Positions 61,821 through 64,000 of a stretch of 64,000 nt of DNA are shown here, one piece after another. Location: assembly GCA_002633005.1 (NCBI GenBank), contig NMRA01000105.1, positions 184,001-248,000 of the forward strand, in the 5' to 3' direction. The DNA comes from Phoronis australis. Taxonomy: Eukaryota; Phoronida; Phoronidae. The position numbers were made by a program, and so were the translations under genes. The number at the start of each line of letters is the position of its first letter. The stretch's first letter is position 1. The notes below the pieces were generated by a model. The model had not been told where the DNA came from. It did no database searches and was given only the letters and a program-made list of their open reading frames with translations.

Positions 61821-62341
61821 TGTCAGTGACGTGATAAGTGCTGATGAAGTGGTGCATTCTATTCCCTGTGAGGCTGCCAACTTTAGTAATCAAATATCAT
61901 TGAATGACTTGTCATATTGGCCTTGCTCCCTCTCGTTCAAACACACTTCTGGACAACAGGACATCTTAATTGTTCAATTTTATTTGTCTGGGGTTCTCGT
62001 CGATACCTTTGTTTTCCGTCATCTACATAATGCAAGAGTCAGTCAGACAACCAGAACCATTGGCACAATGGAAAAGGATGAAAATACCTACCTGAGACTT
62101 TATCAATATTATTCTAGGTCACAGCCATTTTTTACGTTTAGGGTGTCCCTTTTGCTTGCACATATACTGGGCAAGTAACTCATCACTGACGTTTAACACT
62201 ATCAGTCTTTTCACATATTTTCGTCCTGAGCAAGGTCACTTGAAAATCGTTAAATAGCCTAATTCACATTCTTTTGGTTTATATGCTACTAGATATGTGA
62301 TGTTCATTACGTGTAGATGAATAAATTTACAGGTAGTGAAT

Positions 62342-63911
62342 ATGGAACAAAAATCAGAGAGGAAGCATGAAGCTATTGATTGGGGAGGCCATGTTTCCAA
62401 GGCTGAGGTCAAAGGTTGGTTCTTTTTAAGTGTTTTTACCTTTCTATGTTGAGTGCTTTGCCAGCTGATATATTTTCTATTTTGTTTGGATGACTTTTAA
62501 AAATTACTAGTAGTACTAGTATCATCTGGCTGAACCGTAATACTTCATTGACAGAGCTTCGTATTTGTTCAACATGCTCACAATCTATCTACAACATGAA
62601 TTGTCTCTGTGGCATTTATTGGAATTAAAGTCCCATGCAGTGCAAATCAGGTCATGTCGATGGCTGGGGATTTCAAGTTTGATATGACCATTCAAACTGT
62701 AAAACTCTTCTGTGAACTCTTCTTTGTTCATCCGGTAAGATTAGAGACATGCAATTGTCATATTGATAACCTTTAAAAAGGCTTCCAGCCAAAACAGTAA
62801 CTGAAACAAGGAGTTTTAAACATGGCACTGCATGTGGCTTTAACAGAATCAGTAACATGATGCATCATGTGCACTTGCAGGAACGCATAAGTGGGACACT
62901 CCAAAAAGTGATGATCGTATGTTATCGTTAAATTAAGCGGTGTGCTATAACACCCCAGCACCCCCTGTATCCTCTTTGAGTTATGGTTTTTAGATGTCCA
63001 TTCACTGAATCCAAATCACTTAATTATAGGTAAAAAACCAACAGCCAAGTATGTGGCTGTGTCAGAGAAGATGCGCCACACAATTCCGGAGGACAAACAG
63101 TGTAAGATGTTCTGTGGGGGCACTAAGTGCAAGTACGAGTCAGCTGACGCATGGACAGATGATCAGCAGGCTATTAAGGGTCTCTTCTCACACTGGTTAG
63201 TGTATATCATGCTATCTGTGCTGGCTCAATCATGCACTGTGTTGAAGCATGTGGTACCTCTAGATACGACACGTTGTTGAGACATGACTCATAAATACTC
63301 CATCTAGAGTTATAATAGTTTTTAAAGAGTTGATGATTTTCATCAAAATTCAACTGACGTCATTGTAGTTATGGCGCAAGTTAGAAAATTAGACCAATAA
63401 TAAACGGATTTTTGCTTTAAAGTTTTGATGGTTTTTGACGAGAGGAAATGTCGTCAACCTTTTCCGAAACTGCAGTTACGACTAATTCAGCTGGAATTTA
63501 TAAAAGACAGTTTGAGTTATTGCATTTTCAAGGTACACCCATTGGCTTTAGAGGCAAGCACTCCATGCTTTTAGGTCTGTACCAAGATTAGATTTTCAAC
63601 CATTAAATTTACAGATTCCATATATTGATTAGCCACCATGAAATTTACAGGTTCCACGTATTGATTATAGCTATGCAACTGCTATCTTATCCACCCATGA
63701 GGCCACAACCAATTAAGGCTGATAGACTCTAATTTTGAACATTGAGGTATGTTATCTTGCCTACTAATAGAAACTAAACATAGAAAGATATCTTGAATTA
63801 TTTATGTCATTCCTTTCATTTATCTTGTAGGGTTACAGACAATATTTTAGCAATGGCTCGACCCAATACAAAATCCATTGAAAAGCACAACATAATAGAC
63901 CAGTTCAAAAG
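62342..63911 (+). CDS. PTPDC1: Protein tyrosine phosphatase domain-containing protein 1, N-terminal exons (partial)
   Basis: Three coding exons join in phase: 62342-62414 (MEQKSERKHEAIDWGGHVSK, then AEVK), 63030-63195 and 63831-63911. Exon 2 encodes KKPTAKYVAVSEKMRHTIPE, CKMFCGGTKCKYE and WTDDQQAIKGLFSHW; exon 3 encodes VTDNILAMARPNTKSIEKHN and IIDQFKR. These follow the vertebrate PTPDC1 N-terminus closely, notably the Cys-rich CGG.KCKYE block and W(V)TDNILAMARP. PTPDC1 is a dual-specificity-type phosphatase linked to centrosome and cilium function. The catalytic cysteine motif lies in later exons beyond the window. Introns are 62415-63029 and 63196-63830, with standard GT-AG ends; the donor at 62415 (GTTGGT) is weak. 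An acceptor TTTACAG ends at 62332 just before the start codon, so an upstream, probably untranslated, exon is expected between 61250 and 62330. Confidence 0.9.
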
Positions 63912-64000
63912 GTGAGTAACTCACTATACGTGAAGCTGTTTGATTAGTTTCACATTTAAATTCACTTAAATTTTTAACAAATTCCGTAATTCTTCACCAA

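Noticed and set aside
61665-62178. 136-codon plus frame and 71-codon minus frame
   Set aside because: Both are built on the TG/CA microsatellite and have no recognisable domain; no splice link to PTPDC1 was found.

Overview
This is an intron-rich animal nuclear genome segment. Three genes can be named from conserved exons with matching splice phases. They are a PHYH (phytanoyl-CoA 2-hydroxylase) gene on the minus strand, complete except for the part of exon 1 lost in an assembly gap; the first coding exons of PTPDC1 on the plus strand, divergent from PHYH; and the first two coding exons of an ADAMTS-family metalloproteinase on the minus strand. The gene set, introns of about 0.5-3 kb, AT-rich spacers, many minisatellites and several DNA-transposon families suggest a non-vertebrate animal, perhaps an echinoderm, hemichordate or cephalochordate. 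I cannot assign a species. Nothing points to a prokaryote.

Layout. 1-43.8 kb is gene-poor. It holds two copies, in opposite orientation, of a THAP-domain, TTAA-targeting DNA transposon (1-775 and 31359-32868). The second copy sits inside a LINE (non-LTR) fragment (30668-33140). Also here are several minisatellites, foldback and MITE-like elements, a 349-N gap and a 484-bp near-identical duplication joined by one N. 43.9-45.25 kb has the ADAMTS-like signal-peptide and propeptide exons. 45.6-50.7 kb is intergenic, with a possible CpG-rich promoter near 47.9 kb and a perfect 54-bp palindrome. 50.7-61.1 kb is PHYH. Its introns carry three copies of a TTAA MITE family and a 252-bp element with 59-bp inverted arms around a hammerhead-ribozyme-like core. 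61.1-62.3 kb is the shared upstream region, and 62.3-63.9 kb is the start of PTPDC1, which runs off the window.

PHYH is a peroxisomal alpha-oxidation enzyme, PTPDC1 a dual-specificity-type phosphatase and ADAMTS a secreted protease. Apart from the PHYH-PTPDC1 head-to-head pair, which may share regulation, nothing shows that the genes work together. Most of the window is repeats and non-coding sequence. I found no convincing undescribed gene system; the most interesting items are the nested transposon with a readable empty site, the inverted-arm element with the ribozyme-like core, the required GC-AG intron in PHYH and the peroxisomal signal cut by the gap.
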